Shown here in pieces: positions 15,666 through 25,637 of a stretch of 64,000 bases of DNA; position 1 is the first letter of the stretch; each line of letters begins with the position of its first letter. A model generated the notes under the pieces. That model was not told where the DNA came from. It was given only the letters and a program-made list of their open reading frames with translations, and did no database searches. Origin of the DNA: Microcystis aeruginosa NIES-4325 (GTDB lineage Bacteria; Cyanobacteriota; Cyanobacteriia; Cyanobacteriales; Microcystaceae); the NCBI RefSeq assembly GCF_008974145.1, contig NZ_BJKP01000001.1:124001-188000 (forward strand), read 5' to 3'. Made by a program: the position numbers and the translations under genes.

Positions 15666-17669
15666 ATGTCCGCTTTTCAACTACAAGCACCCTTTCAACC
15701 CACTGGGGATCAACCGGCAGCGATCGATCAATTGCTAGATTCCCTGCAAAACCGGCATCGTTTCCAAACCCTCCTAGGGGCAACCGGCACCGGCAAAACC
15801 TTCACCATTGCCGCTGTGATCGAGAAAATTGGCAAGCCTACCCTTGTCCTAGCCCATAATAAGACCCTGGCCGCCCAATTATGTAACGAATTGCGGCAAT
15901 TTTTCCCCAATAACGCCGTGGAATACTTTATCAGCTATTACGACTACTATCAACCGGAGGCTTATATTCCCGTCAGCGATACCTACATCGAAAAGAGTTC
16001 TTCGATTAATGATGAGATCGATATGCTGCGCCATTCGGCCACGCGATCGCTATTTGAACGCAGGGATGTGATCGTCGTCGCTTCCATTAGTTGTATTTAT
16101 GGTTTAGGAATGCCTGCGGAATACCTAAAAGCGGCGATTTCCTTAACAGTTGGTCAAGAGTTCGACCAAAGGCAATTATTACGGGCCTTGGTGTCAGTGC
16201 AGTACAATCGCAATGATTTGGAGTTAACTCGCGGTCGTTTTCGTCTGAAGGGCGATATTTTGGAAATTGTTCCCGCTTACGAGGATCGGGTGATTAAAAT
16301 TGATTTTTTTGGCGATGAGATTGAAAGTATTCGTTATCTCGATCCCCTGACGGGGGAAGTTTTGCAAAAATTAGAGCGAATTAGTATTTATCCGGCCCGT
16401 CACTTTGTTACCCCGGAGGAACGTTTAGAGGTGGCCTGTCGGGATATTAAAACCGAGTTAGATAATCGTTTGTTGGAGTTAGAAAAAGCGGGCAAATTAC
16501 TGGAAGCGCAACGTTTAGATCAGCGGACTCGTTATGATTTAGAAATGTTGCAGGAAGTGGGTTATTGTAACGGAGTAGAAAATTATTCGCGGCATTTAGC
16601 GGGTAGATTACCGGGGGAACCGCCGGAATGTTTGGTGGATTATTTTCCCCAAGATTGGTTATTAGTTGTGGATGAATCTCATGTCAGTGTGCCGCAGATT
16701 CGCGGGATGTATAATGGCGATCAATCACGAAAAAAAGTTTTGATCGATCACGGGTTTCGTTTACCCAGCGCTGCGGATAATCGTCCTTTGAAGTCGGAAG
16801 AATTTTGGCAGAAAGTTAATCAATGTATTTTTGTTTCGGCCACTCCGGGAGATTGGGAATTAGAACAGTCAGAAAATCGCATTGTCGAACAAATTATCCG
16901 ACCGACGGGAGTTTTAGACCCTGAGATTTTTGTGCGACCAACCGAGGGACAAGTGGATGATTTATTAGGGGAAATTAAGGAGCGAGTGCGGTTAAATGAA
17001 CGGGTTTTGATTACCACTTTAACTAAACGCATGGCCGAAGATTTAACCGAATACTTGCAAGAAAGGGGAATTAAAGTTAGATATCTGCATTCGGAAATTC
17101 AATCAATTCAACGGATTGAGATTATTCAAGACCTGCGAGAAGGGGTCTTTGACGTGCTGATCGGGGTAAATTTGCTTCGCGAGGGGTTAGACCTGCCGGA
17201 AGTGTCTCTAGTGGCGATTTTAGACGCAGATAAGGAAGGATTTTTAAGGGCTACCCGCTCTTTAATTCAAACCATTGGCCGGGCTGCTCGTCATATTCGC
17301 GGTCAGGCAATTCTCTACGGAGATAATCTCACCGATAGCATGATTAATGCGATCGAAGAAACCAAGAGACGGCGCGCTATTCAAGAGGAATATAACCAAA
17401 AACATGGGATTATTCCGCAACCGATTGTTAAAAGGTCGAGTAATTCAATTTTGGCTTTTCTGGATATTTCCCGTCGTCTAAATTCCCAACAATTAGAGCA
17501 GGTTTGTGAGAATATAGAAGAACTTTCTTTGGAACAAATTCCCGAATTAATTCAACAACTAGAAGCGCAAATGAAAGAAGCGGCGAAAAATCTAGAATTC
17601 GAGTCAGCGGCTAAATACCGTGATCGGATTAAGCAATTGCGCGATAAGTTATTAAATCATGTTAGATAA
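15666..17669 (+). CDS. uvrB: Excinuclease ABC subunit B
   Basis: 667 aa, the full normal length. UvrB is the DNA-loading helicase-like subunit of nucleotide excision repair. It checks damage handed over by UvrA and recruits UvrC. Visible motifs are Walker A GATGTGKT (38-45), the beta-hairpin region [12 protein letters not shown], the DEAD-like DESH ([11 protein letters not shown]), helicase motif [29 protein letters not shown] in part and QTIGRAARH, and the C-terminal UVR domain that binds UvrC ([17 protein letters not shown]). The start ATG lies in a frame continuous with the family N-terminus [14 protein letters not shown]. The next gene overlaps or abuts the stop, so they are probably co-transcribed. 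Confidence 0.98.
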   Translation: MSAFQLQAPFQPTGDQPAAIDQLLDSLQNRHRFQTLLGATGTGKTFTIAAVIEKIGKPTLVLAHNKTLAAQLCNELRQFFPNNAVEYFISYYDYYQPEAYIPVSDTYIEKSSSINDEIDMLRHSATRSLFERRDVIVVASISCIYGLGMPAEYLKAAISLTVGQEFDQRQLLRALVSVQYNRNDLELTRGRFRLKGDILEIVPAYEDRVIKIDFFGDEIESIRYLDPLTGEVLQKLERISIYPARHFVTPEERLEVACRDIKTELDNRLLELEKAGKLLEAQRLDQRTRYDLEMLQEVGYCNGVENYSRHLAGRLPGEPPECLVDYFPQDWLLVVDESHVSVPQIRGMYNGDQSRKKVLIDHGFRLPSAADNRPLKSEEFWQKVNQCIFVSATPGDWELEQSENRIVEQIIRPTGVLDPEIFVRPTEGQVDDLLGEIKERVRLNERVLITTLTKRMAEDLTEYLQERGIKVRYLHSEIQSIQRIEIIQDLREGVFDVLIGVNLLREGLDLPEVSLVAILDADKEGFLRATRSLIQTIGRAARHIRGQAILYGDNLTDSMINAIEETKRRRAIQEEYNQKHGIIPQPIVKRSSNSILAFLDISRRLNSQQLEQVCENIEELSLEQIPELIQQLEAQMKEAAKNLEFESAAKYRDRIKQLRDKLLNHVR

Positions 17670-17673
17670 ACCT

Positions 17674-18669
17674 ATGACTAGATTTATTCATGACCAGTTT
17701 GCAAAAGATTATCTCGAAGAATTATTATCTTCTCTGGGAGAGGTAAAATCTGCACGGGTGGTACGCGGAGAAGTACGAGAAATCGATGTCTGGTTTTCAC
17801 CCAATATCCTCGATAATAATCCTAGAGAGCTGCTGGGATTACTGGGACAAATGGCGATTAATCCCTGTTTATTTGAACCATTTCGTAATCCTGTCACCGC
17901 TACAGAAATTAGGACTTGTCTGTTAAAACTGTTGCAAGTGGAAGGAGAAATTAATCGTCAAGCAAATCGTCAGAAAACGAATGTTAACGATGGGGAAATC
18001 CCCCGTCTCTGGATTTTGACTCCCACCGCTTCCGCGCAACTGTTAGGAGGATTCGGAGCTAAATTAGATGAGGAGAATTGGGGGGAGGGTATCTATTTTT
18101 TAGCTCCCTCTTTACGCACGGCAATCACTGTTATCCATCAATTACCCTCAACAGAAGCAACTCTCTGGTTAAGAATTTTAGGCCGGGGAAAAGTACAAGC
18201 AAGGGCGATCGATGAGCTAGAATCGTTACCAGAGGATCATCCTTTTCGGGTAAATGCTCTAGAATTATTATTAAACTTGAGAACCTCTTTAACTAACGAT
18301 CAAGAGCTTGAACAGGAGGATAGAGAGTTAATTATGAGATTATCACCTTTATACACTTCCCGTCTTCAGGAAGAACTGGATGCTGGCCGTCAACAGGGTC
18401 TTCAACAGGGTCTTCAACAGGGTCTTCAACAGGGTCTTCAACAGGGTCTTCAACAAGGTCTTCAACAAGGTCTTCAACAAGGTCTTCAACAAGGTCTTCA
18501 ACAAGGAGAACGTCTGGTGATAGAAAATTTATTGAAAGCTCGTTTTGGTAGTTTAGACCCAGATTTGTCCGTAATCATCGATCGCATTTTATTATTACCA
18601 GTGGAGGAGTTTACTCCTTTAATAATTAATTCATCTCGCACAGAATTAATTGCCCACTTTTCTAATTAA
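17674..18669 (+). CDS. Cyanobacterial hypothetical protein with QQGL minisatellite
   Basis: 331 aa from the ATG at 17674. An ATG at 17659 overlaps the uvrB stop. The N-terminal domain (MTRFIHDQFAKDYLEELL, GEVREIDVWFSPN) has the look of the cyanobacterial Rpn/nuclease-like group often mislabelled flagellar assembly protein H. The C-terminus (LLKARFGSLDPDLSVII) resembles a DUF4351-type tail. Between them lies a Gln-Gln-Gly-Leu repeat encoded by ten 12-bp units, probably a coiled or linker segment. Function is unknown. It follows uvrB by 5 bp, so it is likely in the same transcript. Confidence 0.75.
   Translation: MTRFIHDQFAKDYLEELLSSLGEVKSARVVRGEVREIDVWFSPNILDNNPRELLGLLGQMAINPCLFEPFRNPVTATEIRTCLLKLLQVEGEINRQANRQKTNVNDGEIPRLWILTPTASAQLLGGFGAKLDEENWGEGIYFLAPSLRTAITVIHQLPSTEATLWLRILGRGKVQARAIDELESLPEDHPFRVNALELLLNLRTSLTNDQELEQEDRELIMRLSPLYTSRLQEELDAGRQQGLQQGLQQGLQQGLQQGLQQGLQQGLQQGLQQGLQQGERLVIENLLKARFGSLDPDLSVIIDRILLLPVEEFTPLIINSSRTELIAHFSN
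18391..18507 (+). repeat. 12-bp coding minisatellite, 10 copies
   Basis: CAACAGGGTCTT occurs five times, then the variant CAACAAGGTCTT five times, with the last unit partial. It encodes a QQGL tetrapeptide array. The split into two homogeneous blocks indicates stepwise slippage. Confidence 0.92.
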
Positions 18670-18818
18670 ACGCATAACTCAATCCTTTGATGATACTGGA
18701 TTTTAAAATTAGCTGCTTAACCAGAGCAGACTATTTTCTGGGTAAATTCGGGGATATTGAGGATCGTTCTGGAACCAGCATCAGCTTTCTTGCTAATTTG
18801 TGGCCAATTAGCGGCAAT

Positions 18819-21698
18819 TTAGCTCTGATCACCTTGAAATAGCTTTTCTAAAGCTTCCTTCAAGGTTGGTTCCATGACAATTTTATTTTGATAAGCAACT
18901 GTTACTCTAGCGATTGTCGGAACACTATTTTGGTCTGCCACTAGATACAAAGGTTCTACATAAAGTAGAGATTGTTCAATGGGAATAATTAATAGGTGTC
19001 CTTGTAAAACTTTAGAACCGTCCCGATTCCAAAGGGAAATCTGTTGAGAAATATCTGGATCTTGGTTAATTAAAGCCTCAATTTGATTCGGTCCGTACAC
19101 TAACCTTTGTTTAGGAAATTGATAGAGTAATAACTTACCATACTCTCTATCGTCTGAACGCGCTGCCAACCAAGCGATTAAATTTTGCCGACTAGAGGGA
19201 GTATAGGGATGGAGGAGAATAAATTCTTCTTTGTCGGAATCTGGCAGTTTCATGATTAAATAATAGGGTGATACGGCCTGGGGTTCTGTGCCGTAAATTT
19301 CTAGGGGAATTTCCCATTGATCCTCTCGATTATAAAATACTTGTGGATCGGTCATGTGATAGGTTAATAATCTTTCCGCTTGGGTACTAAATAAATCTTC
19401 GGGATAACGGATATGACTGCGGAGAGTTTTCGGCATTTCTGCTAAAGATTTAAAGAGATGGGGAAAGATTTTACTCCACGTCTGAATAATTGGATCATTT
19501 TCATCGGCAACATAGAAATTAACCGTTCCATGATAGGCATCCACTACCACTTTCACCGAATTGCGAATATAGTTAAATTTATCCTTTCCTGGGTCAGAAT
19601 AGGGATAGCGATCACTGATAGTATAAGCATCAATAATCCAATGTAATTTACTGCTACTATCGCCCACATCTGCCGCTACTAAATAGGGGTTGCGATCATA
19701 ATTTAAAAAAGGTGCGATAGTTTGCACGCGATTTTGGATATCACGACGCATTAATAGGCGAGTTTCGGGAGTAAAATCTTGGCTAAATAACATTTGCCAA
19801 TCCCGCAGATAAAGGGCAAATAGCCAACGTCTCCACCCCGTTCCCACTAGGATTCCTCCCTTACCATCGTAGGTATTATAGACATTTCCATCCCCGCTAG
19901 GAAAATCCAATTCTTCTACGGTGGTGGGAGTCATCACATAATTATTAGTTAATTCCCCGTAGTAAATGCGGGGTTTACCAATGGGAATACTATAATCAAT
20001 TAATTTGCTAGAGGTTTGTAGGGCTCCTTCGTCTTTATTTGTGCCGATATCTTTGACAAAATAGTAGGGTAAACCCCCCGCAGCTACTAAATTAACTGGG
20101 GAAAGAGTGAACCCATAACCGTGGGTATAAACGAGATGTTTATTCACCCAAGTGTTAGCAGAAGTGGGAACCGCACTATAATCTAATTCTCTAGCGGCAA
20201 TAATGGTCTGTTGTTTTTCGGATATTTGACGTTCCTCGATTTTTTCAGGCACTCCTACTCGTACCCGATAGCGATCAATATCAGCATCGGGGAATTTATA
20301 ATATAAGCGAATTTGCTGTAATTGTCGGTTAGTTTCTAGTAGAGGTTTGGTGTCCCAAAGACGAATATTATCGATAGTTAGATGGTTTTTCTCTAAAACT
20401 TCGGAATTTAATTCGGCCTGTGGATCGAAAACTTGGGCATCAATTCTATCTAAGGAAAAAGCCGCTCTTGTGGATTGAATACTTCTTTCAATGTAGGGTC
20501 TTTCTCTCACTAATTCATTCGGTTGTACGACAGTTCTTTGTAATAGTCCACTGATAATTATGCCACTTATCCAAACAATTAAATAGAGAAATACAGGAAC
20601 TAAGTAGGGGAAAAATACCAACTTTTTCTTAGTATTTTTGTATAAATTGCGACGGTCTTTTTTACCAAATAATGCTTTTTCTCCTAACCATATAGAGGTT
20701 ATTCCTGCAATAATTCCCAGAATAATTTCAATAAATTGACCAACATGAGCATCGATATAACCTGCACCATAAACTACTCCTTCTGGAGAATAAAGTAGCA
20801 GGTAACGCTGAATAATATGATGTAATACTAGCAGCCCCATTAACCCACTCCACAGGGCGTATAAATGACGCAGTTGCGGACGGGAAAACCCCGCAAATCT
20901 TCCCAGAGAAAGACTATCGCCCGAAAAAAGATAGGTTAAACTAACAGCAAAAAGAGTATATATTCCCACACCACTGAGCCATAATTCTAGTAACTGCCAC
21001 AGGGGTAATTGAAAGATGTAAAAACCTAAATCATTCCCGTATTGAGGATCGTTAATATTGAAGGGAACACCATAAAAATATTTTAAAAAATTCGCCCACT
21101 GCCCAGCAATAATAAAAGATAGCATTATGGTAAATACTATAGATATTATTCGCAAAAAATACTCGGTTTTAATTAATAATACCAGGACTAAAAAAGCGAT
21201 GATTAAACCTTGCCACAGATTACTGGAAATATCGGTTAATACTTGCCTAATCCAAACTATTTCCAGAGGAGAATTGAGGGAAGAACTAAGGTTAGGGAGA
21301 TTAAAATCTGGTGTCCAGAGACTGAGGGCTAGTTTACTGTAATACAATAACATTGACCCGATCCAAGCTCCAATGCCCGTTGCGATAATCAAAAGGCTGA
21401 GTAAATTAATACTAGGAGATTGAGGACTAAGAGGATAACTATCTTCCTGGGGTTTTTGCCAACGAAAACGCCGGGCCAAACGTAAATTAGTAAAAATAAA
21501 GAGTAAAGAAAGAACCGCACTTCCCCAACCTAATCCTAGTTGCCAAGATAATTGTTTCAGGAAAGTGTTTAAATAACCCATCTCGGTAAACCAGAGGCTA
21601 TTGGCTACCACTAATACCCCCAACTCCCCGATCACAAGGCAGCCGAGAAACAGTAAGATAGGTTTAGCGATCGAGCTTCGGTTATGTCTGATCAGCAT
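18819..21698 (-). CDS. UPF0182 family integral membrane protein
   Basis: 959 aa, the usual size for UPF0182 (about 900-1000). Roughly the first 370 residues contain seven or so hydrophobic segments (starting IAKPILLFLGCLVIGELGVLVVANSLWF). The long C-terminal part is soluble and probably periplasmic, with family motifs such as WVNKHLVYTHGYGF and RPYIERSIQSTRAAF. It probably sits in the plasma or thylakoid membrane. The biochemical function of the family is not known. It is a single-gene unit, convergent with the uvrB operon. The ATG at 21698 gives a signal-anchor-like N-terminus. Confidence 0.93.
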   Translation of the reverse strand: MLIRHNRSSIAKPILLFLGCLVIGELGVLVVANSLWFTEMGYLNTFLKQLSWQLGLGWGSAVLSLLFIFTNLRLARRFRWQKPQEDSYPLSPQSPSINLLSLLIIATGIGAWIGSMLLYYSKLALSLWTPDFNLPNLSSSLNSPLEIVWIRQVLTDISSNLWQGLIIAFLVLVLLIKTEYFLRIISIVFTIMLSFIIAGQWANFLKYFYGVPFNINDPQYGNDLGFYIFQLPLWQLLELWLSGVGIYTLFAVSLTYLFSGDSLSLGRFAGFSRPQLRHLYALWSGLMGLLVLHHIIQRYLLLYSPEGVVYGAGYIDAHVGQFIEIILGIIAGITSIWLGEKALFGKKDRRNLYKNTKKKLVFFPYLVPVFLYLIVWISGIIISGLLQRTVVQPNELVRERPYIERSIQSTRAAFSLDRIDAQVFDPQAELNSEVLEKNHLTIDNIRLWDTKPLLETNRQLQQIRLYYKFPDADIDRYRVRVGVPEKIEERQISEKQQTIIAARELDYSAVPTSANTWVNKHLVYTHGYGFTLSPVNLVAAGGLPYYFVKDIGTNKDEGALQTSSKLIDYSIPIGKPRIYYGELTNNYVMTPTTVEELDFPSGDGNVYNTYDGKGGILVGTGWRRWLFALYLRDWQMLFSQDFTPETRLLMRRDIQNRVQTIAPFLNYDRNPYLVAADVGDSSSKLHWIIDAYTISDRYPYSDPGKDKFNYIRNSVKVVVDAYHGTVNFYVADENDPIIQTWSKIFPHLFKSLAEMPKTLRSHIRYPEDLFSTQAERLLTYHMTDPQVFYNREDQWEIPLEIYGTEPQAVSPYYLIMKLPDSDKEEFILLHPYTPSSRQNLIAWLAARSDDREYGKLLLYQFPKQRLVYGPNQIEALINQDPDISQQISLWNRDGSKVLQGHLLIIPIEQSLLYVEPLYLVADQNSVPTIARVTVAYQNKIVMEPTLKEALEKLFQGDQS

Positions 21699-21746
21699 AA
21701 ATAAAGTGATAAGGGAGCGTCTTTTTTCATTCTAGCGATTCTCGTC

Positions 21747-22024
21747 GGGTGCATCTCACATTTACAGAAATCCGGAAAATCAGCAATTAGTCAGTGACTC
21801 TTAAATTATTACAAATATATCAGCAGCTGCGTGTAAGCATCCCACCGAAAAACTAATGCGCGAGGGGTTTGGGGACCGCGACGCGTCCCCAACGGGGGGT
21901 TTGGGGGGTAGAACCCCCCAAAGGCTTGGATTGAGTGATAAAATCAGAAGTAATGACTAATTTTAGCAGAGAGTTTCCCTTTAAAAATTCCAACTCAGTA
22001 GATTGACAAAAATGAGATGCAGCC
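21747..22024. mobile_element. 278-bp non-autonomous element related to the 7730 element
   Basis: The ends are GGGTGCATCTCA and, inverted, TGAGATGCAGCC, close to the ends of the 7730-7911 element. The 8-mer TTCTCGTC flanks it at 21739-21746 and 22025-22032. Inside is a GC-rich foldback segment (GGGGTTTGGGG...CCCCCCAAA) at about 21850-21925. There is no coding frame. The 421-bp gap between the UPF0182 and GH10-like genes is mostly this element. Confidence 0.7.
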
Positions 22025-22119
22025 TTCTCGTCTCTCCCTGCTGCTTTTTATTAATTTAAAGATAAACTTAAAAAACTATAGCCTGATTAGGGCAATAATT
22101 TCGCTTAAAGTCAGCAGTT

Positions 22120-23346
22120 TTAGCTAGGATTAGCAGACTGGAGTATTTCTCGAAAAATTCTGCGTCGATAGGAAGGAGATTCATTACTCATATTCCATAA
22201 AGTTTCGTAGAAAAAGAAAGAAACGCCAAAATTTTCTTGTCTCGATTTTTCCACTTGTTGAGTAATATTAACCATCGGAATCGGACGACCTTTTAAACCA
22301 GATAAAATCCCAATAGCTACGGGGAGAGATTCTCTAGCTTGCTGTAATTCTGGTTGGGATAATTCCCAGTCAAAGGCGTTCATATCAGTTCGATATACTT
22401 GTACCACCAATTCATCAATCAAGTTTTTTTCTTGCCATTTTTGCCAATCTAAAAGATAAGATTCTAGGGAAAAAGTGTAGGGATTAGGAGATAAAGAAAT
22501 AATCGCTTTAGGTTGCTGCTTTTTAATCGTCTGGGCTAAACTATTCATATAGTCAGTAATTTTATCAGCCCGCCATTGAATCCATGCTTTATCTTGGTAA
22601 TCTTGCGGTGGTAATTCTCCCGAATGTTCCCTTTGATAGAGTTTAATGGTGATTTCATCATAACCAAAATCGGCGGGATAACCAAAATGATCATCAAACT
22701 GAATTCCTTCTATATCGTAGTTAGTAATAATCTCGCTGACTAAATCGGTAATAAAGTTTTGTACTTGCGGATGTAGGGGATTTAACCACACCCGTTGATG
22801 CACTTTTCCTTCCCACCAAATCACACTTTTATCCTGTCTTTGGGTTAACCAATCGGGATGTCTTTTGGCTAATTCTGAATCTGCGGGAGCCATAAAACCA
22901 AATTCAAACCAGGGAATAATTCTTAATTTTTTCCGATGACCTTGGCTAATTATTTCCTCTAAAAAGTCGCGATTTTTTAAAGATTCATGGGGATCGATCG
23001 CTCGTCCCGTCACTTTTTCTGCTACCCTAGAAGGATAGAGTGTATAACCCCAATTCCAGACCGTGGGATAAATAGTGTTAAAGTTTAAATCAGCCAACCT
23101 ATCAAGGGCATCTTTTAGGGTTTGCGGTTTAAATAATACCTCACTATCGATATTAGTTAACCAAACTCCACGAATTTCGGGTTTTTCTTGGGGTTGATTG
23201 GTCGATTGTGCGGGAAAATTAAAGGTTATCGTTATGATACAAGCAAAGATAATTAAAAATATTAACCAGCTTATTTTCCCGTATCTTTGACTATAAATCA
23301 CCAAAATATCGGCGAAATTATTAAAAGTTTTACTGATTTTATTCAT
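22120..23346 (-). CDS. Glycoside hydrolase family 10-like (GHL10/DUF187) protein
   Basis: 408 aa. A hydrophobic segment at about 26-45 (ISWLIFLIIFACIITITF) is a signal anchor or uncleaved signal. The TIM-barrel domain starts PEIRGVWLTNIDSEVLF, with NTIYPTVWNWGYTLYPS, IIPWFEFGFM and IEGIQFDDHFGYP motifs, as in the GHL10 family (YngK-like). The Asp-Asp of FDDHFG lies at the end of a barrel strand and is a plausible catalytic or substrate site. It probably acts on glycans or peptidoglycan outside the plasma membrane. The ABC permease gene lies about 75 bp upstream, and STRR sequence fills the gap. Confidence 0.88.
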   Translation of the reverse strand: MNKISKTFNNFADILVIYSQRYGKISWLIFLIIFACIITITFNFPAQSTNQPQEKPEIRGVWLTNIDSEVLFKPQTLKDALDRLADLNFNTIYPTVWNWGYTLYPSRVAEKVTGRAIDPHESLKNRDFLEEIISQGHRKKLRIIPWFEFGFMAPADSELAKRHPDWLTQRQDKSVIWWEGKVHQRVWLNPLHPQVQNFITDLVSEIITNYDIEGIQFDDHFGYPADFGYDEITIKLYQREHSGELPPQDYQDKAWIQWRADKITDYMNSLAQTIKKQQPKAIISLSPNPYTFSLESYLLDWQKWQEKNLIDELVVQVYRTDMNAFDWELSQPELQQARESLPVAIGILSGLKGRPIPMVNITQQVEKSRQENFGVSFFFYETLWNMSNESPSYRRRIFREILQSANPS

Positions 23347-23374
23347 AATGGGAAGTGGGGAAGTGGGAAGACTT

Positions 23375-23404
23375 TTCAGTTATCAGTTCATTGATAACTG
23401 TTCA
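23375..23404. repeat. STRR tract upstream of the GH10-like gene
   Basis: TCAGTTATCAGTTCATTGATAACTG units, in the 5' region of the minus-strand GH10-like gene. Confidence 0.6.
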
Positions 23405-23421
23405 TTGCTAAAATAAGTAAA

Positions 23422-24549
23422 TTATCTCTCTAAATTGCGAGGATCTAGAGCATCGCGTAAACCATCACCGAGTAAATTAAAAGCTAAAACGGTGAGAATA
23501 ATTAACAAAGCAGGCGGCCAAATTAACCAGGGTTGTAGAACAATAATTGAGGCATTGGTAGCCAGAGAAAGCATATTTCCCCAACTGGGATCTGGTTGTT
23601 GAATTCCCAAACCAATTAAACTTAAAACCGATTCGGCCACGATAAACCCCGGCACAGCTAACGTAGCAGAAATAATGATATAACTGGCAGTTTGGGGCAG
23701 CACATGACGCAGAATAATATAAAGGGGTTTTGCTCCCATAGCTTTAGCAGCCTGAATAAATTCCTGTTCTTTCAGGGATAAAACTTGACCGCGAATTACC
23801 CGCGCTAATCCCGACCAACTGATAAAAGAAGTAATCAGGACGATTAATAAAAAGCGCTGGGTACTGGTTAATCCTGCGGGTAAAACGGCCGCTAGGGCCA
23901 CGAGTAAATATATACCGGGGATAGTCATTAAAACTTCCACAAAACGCATTAAAATCCCATCTAACCAACCGCCAAAATAGCCAGAAACGCCACCGACAAA
24001 TAAACCAATAGGGAAAGAAATTAAAATCCCGACCAAACCGATAAATAAACTAATTCTGCCCCCGAAAATCAAGCGACTAAAACTATCGCGTCCCGATTCG
24101 TCAGTTCCCAATATATTGATTCTACCATCGCCGATGACCCCGAACAGATGGAGATCAAAAGGGATGCCGGGGAATAAAGTTACTTCCTGCCATTTTGGCG
24201 GCAAAGGTAGGCGAATTTGACCGAAATTATAAGTTTCACCCTTAACCAAGAGACCCAGCGGCAAGGGTTTGTTAAAATCTCTAATTAGTTTCCGCTCACC
24301 AGTTTCTATATTAATAGCACTTTGAGTGGTGGGATAGACGTGGGGGCCAATCCACTCACCCTTGTTACTTCCCGACTGCGAGCGCCAAAAGATTTCGGTG
24401 GGGGGTAGGAGAGACTGACCGGGTTGGGAGGAGTAGGGAGAGTAGGGAGCGACAAAATCCGCCGCCATTACGCTTAAATAGAAGATTAACAGTAAAACTG
24501 CCCCCCAACGAGCGAGATGATTATCTTTGAGTTTGTGCCACCAGTCCAT
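23422..24549 (-). CDS. Peptide/nickel-type ABC transporter permease (DppC-like)
   Basis: 375 aa from the ATG at 24549. A TTG five codons upstream is also possible. It has a first membrane helix at about 15-35, a periplasmic insert of about 120 residues, and a C-terminal permease core of five helices. The EAA loop that docks the ATPase is visible (EQEFIQAAKAMGAKPLYII, then RHVLPQ). ILGTDESGRDSFSRLIFG and the DPRNLE end are typical of DppC/OppC. It imports oligopeptides or related solutes across the plasma membrane. No partner permease, ATPase or binding protein lies beside it, which is common in cyanobacteria, where such subunits are scattered. Confidence 0.93.
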   Translation of the reverse strand: MDWWHKLKDNHLARWGAVLLLIFYLSVMAADFVAPYSPYSSQPGQSLLPPTEIFWRSQSGSNKGEWIGPHVYPTTQSAINIETGERKLIRDFNKPLPLGLLVKGETYNFGQIRLPLPPKWQEVTLFPGIPFDLHLFGVIGDGRINILGTDESGRDSFSRLIFGGRISLFIGLVGILISFPIGLFVGGVSGYFGGWLDGILMRFVEVLMTIPGIYLLVALAAVLPAGLTSTQRFLLIVLITSFISWSGLARVIRGQVLSLKEQEFIQAAKAMGAKPLYIILRHVLPQTASYIIISATLAVPGFIVAESVLSLIGLGIQQPDPSWGNMLSLATNASIIVLQPWLIWPPALLIILTVLAFNLLGDGLRDALDPRNLER

Positions 24550-24633
24550 AGGCGATGAGGTCAATAGGAGAGTTAATCTTTATTTTGCCAGTTTGATTGC
24601 TACAATTCATCATACCAACAAAAAAGCTGTCTA

Positions 24634-25563
24634 ATGTTTATTAATCCCCTTGTTTATGAGAAATCTCCTGTCTATCGTCAAGATTTTGAGACAGCGCAAC
24701 CGTTTAAGCATTTGGTCATCGATAATTTTTTAGTGAGGGAGCAAGCGCAAATTTTGCTAGAAAATTTTCCCAGTTTTAATCCGCAAAAAGCTATTAGTGA
24801 GTTAGGAAAAGTTGGCGGTAAGGCAGTTAATGAAGATTTAATCGCTTTAGGGGGTGTTTATCAACAGTTTGGCCGCTACGTTCAAGCTCAAGAGTTTTTA
24901 GAGTTAATTTCCCATTTAACCGGTGTTGATAATTTAATTCCAGACCCTAGTTTTTATGGCGGTGGAACCCATGAAAATTTACACGGTCAAGAATTAGACC
25001 CTCACATTGATTTTAACCTCGATGAGCGTCACTGGTATCATCGCCGCTTGAATTTATTAATCTATTTAAATCCCCAATGGCAAGCAGATTGGGGAGGAAA
25101 TCTAGAGTTACATTCCAATCCTCTTCAACCAGAAGAAAATAGGATTAAATCGTTTGTACCTATCTTTAATCGTTGTGTTATTTTTGAAACCAATGAACAT
25201 TCATGGCATGGATTTTCTCAGATTAATTTACCAGAAAATCAACGGCATTTATCCCGAAAATCTCTTTCTATTTATCTCTATACCAAAGAACGTCCTATCC
25301 AGGAATTATCACCATCGCATACAACTTTTTACATTCCGCGCCCACTGCCAGAAAATATTCAACCCCATCAAGTTTTAAGCTCAGAAGATTACCAACAAAT
25401 TAAAATTTTACTGAAAAGACGGGATGATTTAATTCGTTTTTATCAAGATAGAGAACTGAAAGAATCTCAGGATTTAGTTAGTTTAAAATCCCATATTAAG
25501 CGCTATCTATCCCTCCAATATCCTCGCCTATGGAAAGTGATTAAAAGTTTACCCCGTTGGTAA
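24634..25563 (+). CDS. 2-oxoglutarate/Fe(II)-dependent oxygenase (prolyl 4-hydroxylase-like)
   Basis: 309 aa. The double-stranded beta-helix core shows the iron-binding H-x-D (HID, 124-126), a distal His in NEHSWHGF (189 or 192), and the 2OG-binding Arg in RKSLSIYLYT (about 208). Strand RLNLLIYLNPQW and WGGNLELH match the 2OG-FeII_3 group. The C-terminal 90 residues are helical and lysine-rich. The substrate is not known. Related cyanobacterial enzymes modify proteins, sugars or natural products. It is divergent from the ABC permease gene, and a strong terminator follows. Confidence 0.88.
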   Translation: MFINPLVYEKSPVYRQDFETAQPFKHLVIDNFLVREQAQILLENFPSFNPQKAISELGKVGGKAVNEDLIALGGVYQQFGRYVQAQEFLELISHLTGVDNLIPDPSFYGGGTHENLHGQELDPHIDFNLDERHWYHRRLNLLIYLNPQWQADWGGNLELHSNPLQPEENRIKSFVPIFNRCVIFETNEHSWHGFSQINLPENQRHLSRKSLSIYLYTKERPIQELSPSHTTFYIPRPLPENIQPHQVLSSEDYQQIKILLKRRDDLIRFYQDRELKESQDLVSLKSHIKRYLSLQYPRLWKVIKSLPRW

Positions 25564-25582
25564 AAGTGACCTGAGAAAAAAA

Positions 25583-25612
25583 TCCCTACTCTCCAATCAA
25601 AGAGAGTAGGGA
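25583..25612. terminator. Bidirectional terminator hairpin
   Basis: TCCCTACTCTC pairs perfectly with GAGAGTAGGGA. An A-run lies upstream and an AATCAAAAAAAC run downstream, so it can end transcripts from both the oxygenase gene and the convergent TPP-enzyme gene. Confidence 0.8.
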
Positions 25613-25637
25613 ATAATCAAAAAAACTAACCGGTAAC

